A stretch of 64,000 bases of DNA from Kitasatospora acidiphila (GCF_006636205.1 NZ_VIGB01000003.1:6512501-6576500); one strand, 5' to 3'; positions 8,688 through 17,297 are shown, counted from the first letter of the stretch. Numbers and translations are program-made. Notes: a model not told the origin generated them from the letters alone.

Positions 8688-8756
8688 TCAGTGGCCGGGG
8701 AGGCTGCCGCCGCCCTCCAGGTGCAGGGCCTGGCCGGTGATGAAGCCCGCATCGCG
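8688..8756 (-). pseudogene. 3' remnant of a short-chain dehydrogenase/reductase gene
   Basis: The minus strand encodes the typical SDR C-terminus RDAGFITGQALHLEGGGSLPGH (in parts: GFITGQ, then LEGGG) ending at TGA 8688-8690. The rest of the gene is absent: the upstream sequence soon becomes a terminator hairpin and then the RDD gene. It appears to be the scar of a deleted oxidoreductase gene. Confidence 0.6.
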
Positions 8757-8802
8757 GCATTGAGGTCGAGCATCGGTCCGGAGGCTGTCCGGGGAGAGCG
8801 GA

Positions 8803-8844
8803 ACGGCCGGTCGGCCCTCCCCGATGGGCGGGCCGACCGGCCGT
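8803..8844 (-). terminator. intrinsic terminator hairpin downstream of the RDD gene
   Basis: ACGGCCGGTCGGCCC (8803-8817) and its exact complement at 8830-8844 form a 15-bp GC-rich stem with a 12-base loop, 15 bp beyond the RDD stop codon. There is no long T-run, as is usual in this group. Confidence 0.75.
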
Positions 8845-8858
8845 CAGGCGGGTGAGTG

Positions 8859-9557
8859 TCAGTACTCCTTGACGACCACGGTCTTGCCCGCCTTGTCGTG
8901 GAAGCACTGCTGCAGCGGCTTGTCCCAGGTCAGCGAGAGCACGTTGATCAGGAAGAAGAGCGAGCCGAGGCAGTAGACGGCCTGTGGGAGGGCGAACACC
9001 GCGGCGCGGCTCACGAGCTGGTTGTCGGTGGGGCGGCCGCCGTCGGCGACGGCGACCACGCGCAGCTTCATGGCCTTCTTGCCGACGCTCTGCTGGCCCT
9101 GGGTGAGCAGCATCAGGGCTTCGTAGCCGAAGTAGATGGCCGCGTCGACGAGCGCCGTCACCCAGATGCCGAGGGTGGCGCTGACCGCGACCTGGAGGAT
9201 CACGACCGGGATCGCCAGGATGACCGCGTCGATCAGGCGGGCCAGGAAGCGGTCGGCCGCGCTGGCCAGGGTGCGGCTGCCGGGCTGCGGCGGACCGTAC
9301 GGGCTGGGCGGCGTCATCCAGTAAGGGAGCTGGGGGTACGCCGGGTTGGGGGCGTACCCCGTGGGCTGCTGGGGGTAGCCGGGCTGCGGGGGAGCGGCGT
9401 AGTCGGGTTGGGGCTGGTGCGTGTAGCCGGGCTGCGGGTCGTACGGACCCTGCGGCACGCCGTAGCCGGGCTGCGGGGACGACGGCTGCTGGCCGTAGGG
9501 GTTCTGGGGGTTCTGGGGGTCCGAAGGGTAGCCGTAGCCGGGAGGTGGGTTGGTCAT
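8859..9557 (-). CDS. RDD family membrane protein with Pro/Gly/Tyr-rich N-terminus
   Basis: A 232-aa protein. Residues 1-95 are low complexity, rich in Pro, Gly, Gln and Tyr with repeated PGYG/PQPGY units. From about 100 it has an RDD domain: RFLARLIDAVILAIPVVIL, then a second helix (FGYEALMLL) with the family motif GQQSVGKKAMKLRVV, and a third (FALPQAVYCLGSLFFLINVL) ending in FHDKAGKTVVV. Three membrane segments are expected, with a disordered cytoplasmic tail. The start is ATG 9555-9557. The transport role of RDD proteins is generally unclear. Confidence 0.9.
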   Translation of the reverse strand: MTNPPPGYGYPSDPQNPQNPYGQQPSSPQPGYGVPQGPYDPQPGYTHQPQPDYAAPPQPGYPQQPTGYAPNPAYPQLPYWMTPPSPYGPPQPGSRTLASAADRFLARLIDAVILAIPVVILQVAVSATLGIWVTALVDAAIYFGYEALMLLTQGQQSVGKKAMKLRVVAVADGGRPTDNQLVSRAAVFALPQAVYCLGSLFFLINVLSLTWDKPLQQCFHDKAGKTVVVKEY

Positions 9558-9633
9558 ATCGCCGCTCGTCTCGTAATGACTTGACCCTCAGAGGTTCTAC
9601 CGGGTTTGACAATCCTTTAGGAAGAGCATTTTC

Positions 9634-10545
9634 TCAACTGGTATGAGAACAGCCGAGATTTATTGGCAGCGCCTGCTTGACGGCTGAGGTGAACGCGGCG
9701 ACCGCCGGATGCCCGCTCGCGCCCTCCCGGACCGCCACCGCGGTGCGGCGCGACATCGGCAGCCGGTGCAGCCGCACCCCGGGCGGCGGGGCCAGCAGCG
9801 CCAAGTCCGGCACCAGCGCCACGCCTTGGCCGGCCGCGACCAGGGCCAGCACGGTGTCGAAGTCGTCCGCCCGGTGCCGGATCCGGGGAGTGAACCCGGC
9901 GGCCTGGCAGGCCCGGATCGCCATCGCGTGGCAGAGGGTGCCGTGGGTGGCCAGGATCCACGGCTGGTCGCGGTAGTCGACCAGCCGGTCACTGCCCCCC
10001 TGTCGATGAGCACTGCCCGGGGCGGCCAGGTGCATCGCCTCCGCGAACAGCGGTTGCCGCTCGATCCCGGGCTCGGCGGTGGGCGGCACGAAGTCGTAGT
10101 CGTGCACCAGCGCCACGTCCAGCTCCCCGGAGCGCAGCAGGTCGCCCACCCCGGCCGGGTCGACCTCGGACACCATCGGCTCCAGCTCCGGGCAGTCGAC
10201 GGCCAGCGCCGCCAGCGCGGGCGGGATCAGCACCCGGGCGGCGGACGGGAAGGTGCCGATCCGCAGCGGCCCGGCCGGACTCCGCCGGGCGCCGGCCAGT
10301 TCGCTCTCGGCCAGCTCCAGCCGGGCCAGCACCGCCTCGGCGTGGCCGACCAGCTTCTCGGCGGCCGGGGTGAGCCGCACCCGGCGCCCGGTGCGCTCCA
10401 GCAGCGCCACGCCGGCCTCCCGTTCCAGGGCGGTGAGCTGCTGGGAGACGGCGGAGGCGCTGAAGGCGAGGGCCTCGGCGACGGCGGCGATGGTGCCCCG
10501 GTGGGCCAGCTCCCGCAGCAGTCGCAGACGACGGACATCGAGCAT
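9634..10545 (-). CDS. LysR-family transcriptional regulator
   Basis: A 303-aa regulator. An N-terminal winged helix-turn-helix (residues 1-60) contains LRELAHRGTIAAVAEALAFSASAVSQQLTALE, followed by a linker helix and a two-lobed substrate-binding domain beginning PLRIGTFPSAARVLIPPAL. The last part has GQGVALVPDLAL, usual for the effector domain. It starts at ATG 10543-10545 and is divergent from the DapA-like lyase gene at 10618, with 72 bp between. LysR genes often control the divergent neighbour, so this lyase is the likely target; the effector is unknown. Confidence 0.92.
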   Translation of the reverse strand: MLDVRRLRLLRELAHRGTIAAVAEALAFSASAVSQQLTALEREAGVALLERTGRRVRLTPAAEKLVGHAEAVLARLELAESELAGARRSPAGPLRIGTFPSAARVLIPPALAALAVDCPELEPMVSEVDPAGVGDLLRSGELDVALVHDYDFVPPTAEPGIERQPLFAEAMHLAAPGSAHRQGGSDRLVDYRDQPWILATHGTLCHAMAIRACQAAGFTPRIRHRADDFDTVLALVAAGQGVALVPDLALLAPPPGVRLHRLPMSRRTAVAVREGASGHPAVAAFTSAVKQALPINLGCSHTS

Positions 10546-10617
10546 CGGCTCAGCTTACGCTTTGCATCGGAAATGCGAACTGGACCTGCACGATCGCCAT
10601 CGGCGAGGGTCAGAAGC

Positions 10618-11505
10618 ATGGAAACCACGTTGCGCGGGATCTACGTCCCCCTGGTCACCCCTTTCACCGCCGACGGCCGCCTCGACCTGGCCGCCCTGGA
10701 GAAGCTCGCCAACGGCGTGCTGGACGACGGCGCGGCCGGCCTGGTCGCGCTGGGCACCACCGGCGAGCCCGGCGCGCTGGACACGGCCGAGCAGTCCGCC
10801 GTGGTCGAGACCTGCACCCGGGTCTGCCAGGACCGCGGAGCCGCCCTGGTGGTCGGCGTCGGCGGCGGCGCGACCCGTCAGGTGGCCGCCGCGCTCCGGG
10901 AGCTGACCCCGGCGGCGACGGCCGCGCTCACCCTGGTGCCGCCGTTCGTCCGGCCCGGGGCGGCCGGGGTGCTGGCGCACTTCAAGGAGCTGGTGGCGGC
11001 CAGCCCGGTGCCGCTGGTCGCGTACCACATCCCGTACCGCACCGGGCAGTCGCTGGACGCCGAGGCGCTGCGCGAACTGGCCGCGCTGCCCGGCATCGCG
11101 GGCGTCAAGCTGGCCACCGGTGCGGTCGACCCGGAGGTCGTGGCGCTGCTCGGCGGTGAGCTGCCGCCGCACTTCGCCGTGCTGGGCGGGGACGACGTGG
11201 TGCTCCCGCCGCTGCTGGCGCTCGGGGCGGCCGGCGGCATCATGGCCTCCGCGCACATCGCGACCGCCCGCTGGGCGGAGCTGGTGGACGCCTGGCAGGC
11301 CGGTGACGTCGCCCGGGCGCGCGACCTCGGGCACCGCCTCTCCCGGCTGGCCGCCGCGCTGTTCACCGAGCCCAACCCCACCGTGGTCAAGGGCGTGCTG
11401 CACGCCCAGGGCCGCATCTCCTCGCCGGCGGTCCGCCTGCCGCTGCTGCCCGCGAGCGAGGCCTCGGTGTCCCGGGCACTGGACCTCGCGGTGTCCACTG
11501 GGTGA
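10618..11505 (+). CDS. DapA-like lyase (dihydrodipicolinate synthase / N-acetylneuraminate lyase family)
   Basis: A 295-aa class I aldolase of the DHDPS/NAL superfamily. Seen are the N-terminal YVPLVTPF, the glycine-rich LGTTGEPGAL that binds the keto acid, the Tyr block VAYHIPYRTG and the Schiff-base lysine in GVKLATG. The TTGE motif and neighbouring asd suggest aspartate-family chemistry. Family members with other aldol substrates are common, though, and the primary dapA is usually elsewhere, so the substrate is left open. The start is ATG 10618-10620. It is separated from asd by 68 bp on the same strand. Confidence 0.85.
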   Translation: METTLRGIYVPLVTPFTADGRLDLAALEKLANGVLDDGAAGLVALGTTGEPGALDTAEQSAVVETCTRVCQDRGAALVVGVGGGATRQVAAALRELTPAATAALTLVPPFVRPGAAGVLAHFKELVAASPVPLVAYHIPYRTGQSLDAEALRELAALPGIAGVKLATGAVDPEVVALLGGELPPHFAVLGGDDVVLPPLLALGAAGGIMASAHIATARWAELVDAWQAGDVARARDLGHRLSRLAAALFTEPNPTVVKGVLHAQGRISSPAVRLPLLPASEASVSRALDLAVSTG

Positions 11506-11573
11506 AAGCCATGCCGGTTCGGAACCGGTGACCAGGCAAGATGAGTCTGAGCAGGTAGGCAGGAGGAGGAAGT

Positions 11574-12602
11574 ATGAAGATCGGTATCGTCGGTGCCACC
11601 GGGCAGGTGGGCAGCGTGGTCCGCGAGATCCTGGCCGAGAGGGCCTTCCCGGTGACGCAGCTGCGGCTGTTCGCCTCGGCGAGGTCGGCGGGCAAGACGC
11701 TGCCCTGGCAGGGTGGCGAGGTGGTCGTGGAGGACGCGGCGACCGCCGACTACGCCGGTCTGGACATCGTGATCATGTCGGCCGGCGGCGGCACCTCCAG
11801 GGCGCTGGCGCCCAAGGTCGCCGCTGCGGGCGCCGTGGTGATCGACAACTCCTCGGCCTGGCGCCGTGACCCCGAGGTCCCGCTGGTGGTGGCCGAGGTC
11901 AACCCGCAGGCGATCGCCGACCGCCCCAAGGGCATCATCGCCAACCCGAACTGCACCACCATGGCCGCCATGCCGGTGCTGCGCCCGCTGCACGCCGAGG
12001 CCGGACTGACCGCCCTGGTGGTCGCCACCTACCAGGCGGTCTCCGGCAGCGGCGTGGCCGGCGTCGCCGAGCTGCAGGAGCAGACCGCCAAGGTGGTGGA
12101 CGGCGCGGCCGCGCTGGCCCTGGACGGCAGCGCCGTGCCGTTCCCCGAGCCCAAGGTCTACGCCCGCCCGATCGCCTTCAACGTGATCCCGCTGGCCGGC
12201 TCGCTGGTGGACGACGGGCTGAACGAGACCGACGAGGAGCAGAAGCTCCGCTTCGAGAGCCGCAAGATCCTTCAGATCCCGGAGCTCAAGGTGGCCGGCA
12301 CCTGCGTCCGGGTGCCGGTCTTCACCGGCCACTCGCTGCAGGTGCACGCCCGGTTCGCCGGCCCGATCAGCCCGGAGCGGGCGGCGGAGCTGCTCGCCGC
12401 CGCGCCCGGCGTGGTGCTGACCGACATCCCGACCCCGCTGCAGGCGGCCGGGCAGGACCCGAGCTACGTCGGCCGGATCCGCCGGGACGAGACCGTGGAG
12501 CACGGCCTGTCGCTCTTCATCTCGAACGACAACCTGCGCAAGGGCGCCGCGCTGAACACCGTGCAGCTGGCCGAGCTGGTCGCGGCCGAGCTGAGCCGCT
12601 GA
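11574..12602 (+). CDS. asd: aspartate-semialdehyde dehydrogenase
   Basis: A 342-aa NADP-dependent enzyme that reduces aspartyl phosphate to aspartate semialdehyde, the branch point to lysine, diaminopimelate, methionine and threonine. The N-terminal Rossmann motif is GATGQVGS (residues 7-14). The catalytic cysteine is in NPNCTT (about 127-132), and the substrate-binding region is YQAVSGSG. The C-terminal catalytic domain contains RVPVFTGHS with the usual histidine. The start ATG 11574 has the strong site GGAGGAGG. A perfect hairpin follows the stop. Confidence 0.95.
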   Translation: MKIGIVGATGQVGSVVREILAERAFPVTQLRLFASARSAGKTLPWQGGEVVVEDAATADYAGLDIVIMSAGGGTSRALAPKVAAAGAVVIDNSSAWRRDPEVPLVVAEVNPQAIADRPKGIIANPNCTTMAAMPVLRPLHAEAGLTALVVATYQAVSGSGVAGVAELQEQTAKVVDGAAALALDGSAVPFPEPKVYARPIAFNVIPLAGSLVDDGLNETDEEQKLRFESRKILQIPELKVAGTCVRVPVFTGHSLQVHARFAGPISPERAAELLAAAPGVVLTDIPTPLQAAGQDPSYVGRIRRDETVEHGLSLFISNDNLRKGAALNTVQLAELVAAELSR

Positions 12603-12625
12603 GGAGCTCGACCAAGTAGCTCAAC

Positions 12626-12668
12626 GCGGCGGGCCGGGCACCACCCCCATGGGTGCCCGGCCCGCCGC
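12626..12668. terminator. bidirectional terminator between convergent genes
   Basis: A perfect 17-bp inverted repeat (GCGGCGGGCCGGGCACC and its complement) with a 9-base loop lies midway between the stops of asd (plus) and the MFS gene (minus). The symmetrical position suggests that it ends both transcripts. Confidence 0.85.
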
Positions 12669-12693
12669 TCTCCGTTCGGATTTCCGTTCGGAG

Positions 12694-14157
12694 CTACGCC
12701 GCCAGCGCCGGCTGCGCCACCTCGGCCCGCCGCTCCCGCAGCAGCACCGCCGCCGCGACGAAGGCGAGCGCCAGCAGCCCGGCGGCCACCGCGAAGGAGA
12801 GCCGGTAGCCGCCGGCCAGCGCGCCGACCGCGTCGTGCCCGGCGGCCCGCAGCCCCGCGGTGTGCCCGGCCGCCACGGTGGAGAGAACGGCCACGCCGAG
12901 CGCCGAGGCCACCGTCTGCGAGGTGTTGAACAGACCGGAGGCGACCCCCGAGTCCTCCGGGGTGGCGTCCGCCATCGCCAGCCCGGCCAGCGTCGGCAGC
13001 ACCAGGCCGCCGCCGGCGATCAGCAGCAGCGCGGGCAGCACGTCCACCGGGTAGGACGCGTGCTCGGGCAGCCGGGCCAGGTAGGCCAGCGACAGCACCA
13101 GCATCCCGGCGCCGGTCAGCAGCACCCTGCGGGCGCCGAAGGCCCGGGTGAGCCGGGCCGACAGGCCCAACGCGACGGCGGCGATGGCCAGTCCGGTGGG
13201 CAGCATCCCGAAGCCGGTGGCCGCCGCGCCGTAGCCGAGCACGTTCTGCAGGTAGAGCGCGATCAGCACCTGGAAGCCGAACATCGCCGAAATCATCAGC
13301 AGTTGCACCAGGTTGGCCCCCGAGGTGCGCCGGGACCGGAAGAGCCGCAGCGGCAGCAGCGGACGGGCCGCCCGGGCCTGCCGCACCAGGAAGGCGGCCA
13401 GCAGCACCAGCGCCGCCACGCCGTAGCCCAGGGTGTGCGCCGAACTCCAGCCGTGGGTACCGGTGCTGACGATGGTGTAGACGGCGAGCATCAGGCCGGC
13501 CGTGACCAGCAGCGCGCCCAGCGCGTCGGCGCCCTGCCGCAGGCCCTGGCCCGGCTCCGGGGCGAGCAGCCGCATCGCGGGCAGGCCGGCGGCCAGCGCG
13601 ATCGGCAGGTTCACCAGGAAGATCCAGTGCCAGTCCAGGAGTTGGGTCAGCACCCCGCCGAGCACCATGCCGAGGGAGGCGCCGGCCGCGCCGACGAAGC
13701 TGAACGCGCCGATCGCGCGGCCCCGTTCGGCCGGGTCGGGGAAGAGCGTGACGATCATGCCGAGGCTGACCGCCGAGACCAGCGCCCCGCCCGCGCCCTG
13801 CACGAAGCGGGCGGCGATCAGCATGCCCGCCGAGCTCGCCAGCCCGCACAGCGCCGAGGCGGCGGCGAACAGCACGAGGCCTGCCAGGAAGACCCGCTTG
13901 CGACCGAGCAGGTCGCCGAGCCGTCCGGCCAGCAACAGCAGTCCGGCAAAGGGGATCTGATAGCCGTTCATCACCCAGGACAGCCCGGTGTCGCTGAAGC
14001 CCAGGTCGTGCTGGATGGCGGGCTGGGCCACCGTCACGATCGTCCCGTCCAGGATGATCATCAAAGTGCCGGCGCAGAGCACCAGCAGGGCGTACCAGCG
14101 GCGCCGATCGGCCCCAACAGGCTTGCCGGATATGACTTCGCCAGGCTTGGCAGACAT
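12694..14157 (-). CDS. MFS drug efflux transporter, DHA2 type (14 TM)
   Basis: A 487-aa proton-driven exporter. Hydrophobicity suggests about 14 membrane helices. Motifs are LDGTIVTVAQPAI in helix 1 (motif D1-like), GRLGDLLGRKRVF (motif A) and the motif C region GAAGASLGMVLGGVL. The start ATG 14155-14157 is preferred over the upstream codon at 14244 because GGAGG lies seven bases before it and the extra residues show no family character. It is divergent from an HxlR regulator gene, a typical inducible efflux arrangement. The substrate is unknown; aromatic or electrophilic compounds are plausible from the HxlR link. Confidence 0.9.
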   Translation of the reverse strand: MSAKPGEVISGKPVGADRRRWYALLVLCAGTLMIILDGTIVTVAQPAIQHDLGFSDTGLSWVMNGYQIPFAGLLLLAGRLGDLLGRKRVFLAGLVLFAAASALCGLASSAGMLIAARFVQGAGGALVSAVSLGMIVTLFPDPAERGRAIGAFSFVGAAGASLGMVLGGVLTQLLDWHWIFLVNLPIALAAGLPAMRLLAPEPGQGLRQGADALGALLVTAGLMLAVYTIVSTGTHGWSSAHTLGYGVAALVLLAAFLVRQARAARPLLPLRLFRSRRTSGANLVQLLMISAMFGFQVLIALYLQNVLGYGAAATGFGMLPTGLAIAAVALGLSARLTRAFGARRVLLTGAGMLVLSLAYLARLPEHASYPVDVLPALLLIAGGGLVLPTLAGLAMADATPEDSGVASGLFNTSQTVASALGVAVLSTVAAGHTAGLRAAGHDAVGALAGGYRLSFAVAAGLLALAFVAAAVLLRERRAEVAQPALAA

Positions 14158-14176
14158 GGCTTGACCTCCGAAGGTG

Positions 14177-14192
14177 CACGTCTTGTTACGTG
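14177..14192. promoter_or_regulatory. inverted repeat between MFS and HxlR genes
   Basis: CACGT-6-ACGTG lies between the MFS start (14157) and the HxlR start (14220). It is a candidate half of the HxlR operator. The arms are short, so this is suggestive only. Confidence 0.3.
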
Positions 14193-14219
14193 GACCATCC
14201 TGTGTGACCATCAGATCCC

Positions 14220-14642
14220 ATGGAAGAAGGCACTTTTTTGTCACAGGGGAACACCTGTGTACCGGGACCGCTCAGGGCGGGTGACACGGTGGAGCGTGGC
14301 GCGTGCGCGGTCACCGAGGTGCTCGACCGGGTGGGCAGCAAGTGGAGCATCATGGTGATCGTCTCCGCGGCGGCCGGACCGATCCGGTTCACCGAGCTGG
14401 AGCGCAAGATCACCGGCATCAGTCGGCGGATGCTCACCCTGACGCTCCGCAACCTGGAGCGGGACGGGCTGATCTCCCGCACCGTCTATCCGACCGCGCC
14501 GCCCAAGGTGGAGTACGCCCTCACCGAGGTCGGCATCGAGCTCAACGAGTACCTGGCGCAGCTCACTACGTGGGCCGAGCGGCACCGCACCACCATCCAC
14601 CAGGCCCGCACCGCCTACGACGCCGCGCGTGCGGCGGGCTGA
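14220..14642 (+). CDS. HxlR-family winged helix regulator
   Basis: A 140-aa MarR-like dimeric regulator. The family core is visible: a cysteine-containing start (GACAVTEVLDRVGSKWSIMVI), IRFTELERKITGISRRMLTLTLRNLERDGLISR as the winged helix-turn-helix, and PPKVEYALTEVG as the wing. Most HxlR proteins have their conserved Cys in this position, where it can sense oxidants or aldehydes. The start is uncertain: ATG 14220 has no clear binding site, and GTG 14289 would give a more usual length before the domain. It probably controls the divergent MFS pump. Confidence 0.9.
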   Translation: MEEGTFLSQGNTCVPGPLRAGDTVERGACAVTEVLDRVGSKWSIMVIVSAAAGPIRFTELERKITGISRRMLTLTLRNLERDGLISRTVYPTAPPKVEYALTEVGIELNEYLAQLTTWAERHRTTIHQARTAYDAARAAG

Positions 14643-14905
14643 CGCCGGACGCGCCGTACCGGCTGTGAAAGCGCCGCAGGTCGACACCGAAAGCGCCGCG
14701 GGCTGATAGCACGAATGTTCGGTCGAACCGGACTTGGCGGTTTGTGCACCGACCGCGCACCCGGGTGATTCACACCGCCTTCGGGGGGTAAAGGTGATCG
14801 CAACGGTCAGACCGGGTGCCAGGTGAGACCTCGCTCGGGCAGACTGCCTCCAGGCGGCGTCAGCGGGCACAACCACGGGGGCCGACCGGGAGAAAGGTGC
14901 GGAAT

Positions 14906-16099
14906 GTGGACCGCTGCGTTGTCCTTGTGGACGCCGGGTACCTGCTGGGTGCCTCCGCCAGCCTGCTCGCCGGAGAACCATCCCGCTCCCGGGTGATGGT
15001 GGACCACACCGCGCTGATCGCCTCGTTGCGCGAACGGGCCGAGGAGGAGACCGGCCTGCCGCTGCTGCGGATCTACTGGTTCGACGCCGCCCCGGAGCGC
15101 CGGCCGCTGCCCGAGCACCGCCGCCTGCGGGTGCTGCCCCGGGTCACCGTGCGGCTCGGTGCGCTCACCCGGGCCGAGGGCCGCTGGGTGCAGAAGGGCG
15201 TGGACGCCGCGATGCACGCCGAACTCTCCGAGCTCGCCCGCAACCGGGCCTGCGCCGACGTGGTGCTGGTCACCGGGGACGGTGATCTGCTGCCCGGCAT
15301 GATGAGCGCCAAGGAACACGGCGTGGCCGTCCACCTGTGGGCGCTGCAGGCCGCCGACGGCGACTTCAACCAGTCGGAGGACCTGGTCGGCGAGGCCGAC
15401 GAGCGCCGGGTGCTGGACCGCGACTGGATCACCCGCTCGGTCAGCCTGCGCGAGCAGCTGCCGCCGTTCCCGTCCTCGGGGCCGCCGCCCGAGATCGCCA
15501 AGATCCTCGCCGCCCCGCCCGCCTCGCCTCGCCCGGCCGCCGCCGAGACGCCCGCCCCGCCCGCCGAGCCGGAGCCGTCCGCGCCGCACAAGGTCGTCCC
15601 CACTCCCAAGGACCTGGCCGGCCGCGCCCAGGCCCACGTCCAGCCGGCGCCGCAACCGGTCGCCCCCGCCGCTGCCAACGGCCCGGTGCTGCGCTGGTCC
15701 TCCGACCGCGGCTACGTCGACCGCCCCGCCGAGCAGCCCTGCGCCGCCGACTCGCTGCCCACCCTGGCCCAGTTGACCACCGCCGAGCAGCGCTGGGCCG
15801 ACCGCGAGGAGGACATCACGGCGATCGGCGGCGACCCGCACGAGGTCGGCCAGGTCTTCGCCCGCCGCTGGACCGAGCGGCTGGGCGACAAGGAGCGGCT
15901 GACCGTCATCTGGTCCGACTATCCGCGGATCCCGCACAAGGTCGACGGCGAACTGCTGCGCTATGCCGCCCGGTTCGGCCTGCTCGCCCACAAGGACGAC
16001 CAGATCGACGAGCACGACCGGTACGCGATCCGGGCCGGCTTCTGGAAGGAGCTCGCCGCCCGGGTGCCGGGCGGCGAGCAGATCGTGGTGGACGACTGA
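14906..16099 (+). CDS. NYN (PIN-like) domain protein
   Basis: A 397-aa protein. Residues 1-185 are a NYN/PIN-like nuclease domain with the acidic residues expected of the metal site: Asp in VVLVDAGYLLG, Asp in KGVDAAMHAEL and Asp in VTGDGDLLPG. A Pro/Ala-rich linker covers about 195-260. The C-terminal 130 residues (WADREEDITAIGGDPHEVGQVFARRW and RIPHKVDGELLRYAARFG) form a second folded region seen in streptomycete homologues. It probably cleaves RNA. GTG 14906 is chosen because the domain begins directly after it and AGAAAGG lies upstream. The last codons are part of a 30-bp tandem repeat. Confidence 0.85.
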   Translation: MDRCVVLVDAGYLLGASASLLAGEPSRSRVMVDHTALIASLRERAEEETGLPLLRIYWFDAAPERRPLPEHRRLRVLPRVTVRLGALTRAEGRWVQKGVDAAMHAELSELARNRACADVVLVTGDGDLLPGMMSAKEHGVAVHLWALQAADGDFNQSEDLVGEADERRVLDRDWITRSVSLREQLPPFPSSGPPPEIAKILAAPPASPRPAAAETPAPPAEPEPSAPHKVVPTPKDLAGRAQAHVQPAPQPVAPAAANGPVLRWSSDRGYVDRPAEQPCAADSLPTLAQLTTAEQRWADREEDITAIGGDPHEVGQVFARRWTERLGDKERLTVIWSDYPRIPHKVDGELLRYAARFGLLAHKDDQIDEHDRYAIRAGFWKELAARVPGGEQIVVDD

Positions 16100-16170
16100 C
16101 GGCGAGGACGGGTCGTGGTGGACGACTGGCGCCGAGGGCGGGTCGTGGTGGACGGTTGGCGCCGCCACCG
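16081..16170 (+). repeat. 30-bp tandem repeat, three units, overlapping a stop codon
   Basis: Three consecutive 30-bp units begin at 16081, 16111 and 16141. Units 1 and 2 match at 26 of 30 positions; unit 3 shares its first half. Unit 1 contains the stop of the NYN gene (TGA 16097-16099), and the same codon is TGG in units 2 and 3, so the gene's tail was duplicated downstream. Confidence 0.85.
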
Positions 16171-16185
16171 AAGACGACTGCCACC

Positions 16186-16229
16186 GCTGCCGAAAACTGC
16201 TGACGCCGCTGCCGAAGACTGCTGACGCC
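16186..16229 (+). repeat. 22-bp tandem duplication
   Basis: GCTGCCGAAAACTGCTGACG-CC at 16186-16207 is repeated at 16208-16229 with one difference. It lies in the intergenic region just after the 30-bp repeats. Confidence 0.8.
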
Positions 16230-16304
16230 TGTCGGTACAGCTGATCACCGGCCGGGGTGACCCCGGTCCGCTTTGCGCGCAATCGGCGCGTAGAGTCTTC
16301 GGTC

Positions 16305-17258
16305 GTGAGCCACGCCCCCCTGCCCTGCTGCTCCGTCCGGGGCCTCACCAAGAGTCACGGTGAGATCCGCGCCAACGACGGGGTCGACCTGGAGATCCGC
16401 CAGGGCGAGATCTTCGGCCTGCTCGGGCCGAACGGGGCCGGCAAGTCCACCCTGGTCCGCCAGCTCACCGGACTGCTGCGGCCCGACGCGGGCAGCGTGC
16501 AGATCCTCGGCCACGACATCGTGCGCCACCCGGAGCGGGCCGCCCGCCTGCTCGGCTACCTCGGCCAGGAGTCCACCGCGCTCGACGAGCTGACCGTCGC
16601 GCTCGCCGCCGAGACCACCGGCCGGCTGCGCGGGCTCAGCCGCTCGGCGGCCCGCGCCGAGACCGCCGAGGTGCTCGCCGAACTGGGCCTGGAGCCGCTG
16701 GCCGCCCGCCCGCTGGCCAAGCTCTCCGGCGGCCAGCGCCGACTCGCCTGCTTCGCGGCCACCCTGGTGGGGGAGCGGCCGCTGCTGGTGCTCGACGAAC
16801 CCACCACCGGCATGGACCCGGTCGCCCGCCGCGCCGTCTGGTCGGCCGTGGACCGCCGCCGTGCGGAGCGCGGCACCACCGTGCTGCTGGTCACCCACAA
16901 CGTCATCGAGGCCGAGACCGTGCTCGACCGGGTCGCGGTGCTGGACGAGGGCCGGGTGATCGCCTGCGACACCCCCGGCGGACTGAAGGCGCTGGTCGAC
17001 GGCGACGTCCGGCTCGACCTGGTGTGGCGCGGCGAGGCCCCGCTGACCGTCCCGGCCGTGGCCCGGCTCGCCGAGCGCGCCGACTGCTCCGGCCGCCGCT
17101 GGACCGTGCGCACCACCCCGGAGGAGGCCAGGGAACTGGTCGCCGCCGTCACCGCCGGGCCGGCGTTCGCCGCCCTCGACGACTTCACCCTGGCCACCCC
17201 GAGCCTGGAGGACGCCTACCTCCGGCTCGGCGGCCGCCACCAAGGACTGGCGAAGTGA
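16305..17258 (+). CDS. ABC transporter ATP-binding protein
   Basis: A 317-aa ATPase subunit of a drug-type (ABC-2) exporter. Walker A is GPNGAGKST, the Q-loop is LGQES, the signature is LSGGQRR, Walker B is LLVLDEPTTGMD and the switch His is in VTHNV. The C-terminal extension after about residue 215 is typical of ABC-2 partners. The start is GTG 16305; a -10-like TAGAGT sits a few bases before it with no ribosome site, which suggests a leaderless message. The permease follows 39 bp downstream. Confidence 0.92.
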   Translation: MSHAPLPCCSVRGLTKSHGEIRANDGVDLEIRQGEIFGLLGPNGAGKSTLVRQLTGLLRPDAGSVQILGHDIVRHPERAARLLGYLGQESTALDELTVALAAETTGRLRGLSRSAARAETAEVLAELGLEPLAARPLAKLSGGQRRLACFAATLVGERPLLVLDEPTTGMDPVARRAVWSAVDRRRAERGTTVLLVTHNVIEAETVLDRVAVLDEGRVIACDTPGGLKALVDGDVRLDLVWRGEAPLTVPAVARLAERADCSGRRWTVRTTPEEARELVAAVTAGPAFAALDDFTLATPSLEDAYLRLGGRHQGLAK

Positions 17259-17297
17259 CCGCCGTGCTCACGTACTCAGCTCGCGAGGACCGGTGAC

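Noticed and set aside
8296..9612. 438-aa open frame on the minus strand
   Set aside because: Its upper part is a shadow of the RDD gene and terminator region. Only its last 60 or so residues belong to a real (broken) small membrane gene.
9709..11505. 598-aa plus-strand frame
   Set aside because: The first 300 codons are antisense to the LysR gene. Only the DapA-like part from 10618 is real.
12649..14358. 569-aa plus-strand frame
   Set aside because: Shadow of the MFS gene; Gln/Arg/Gly-rich with no domain.
14717..14728. GTTCG-GT-CGAAC inverted repeat upstream of the NYN gene
   Set aside because: Arms of 5 bp are expected often by chance; distance to the nearest start is about 180 bp.
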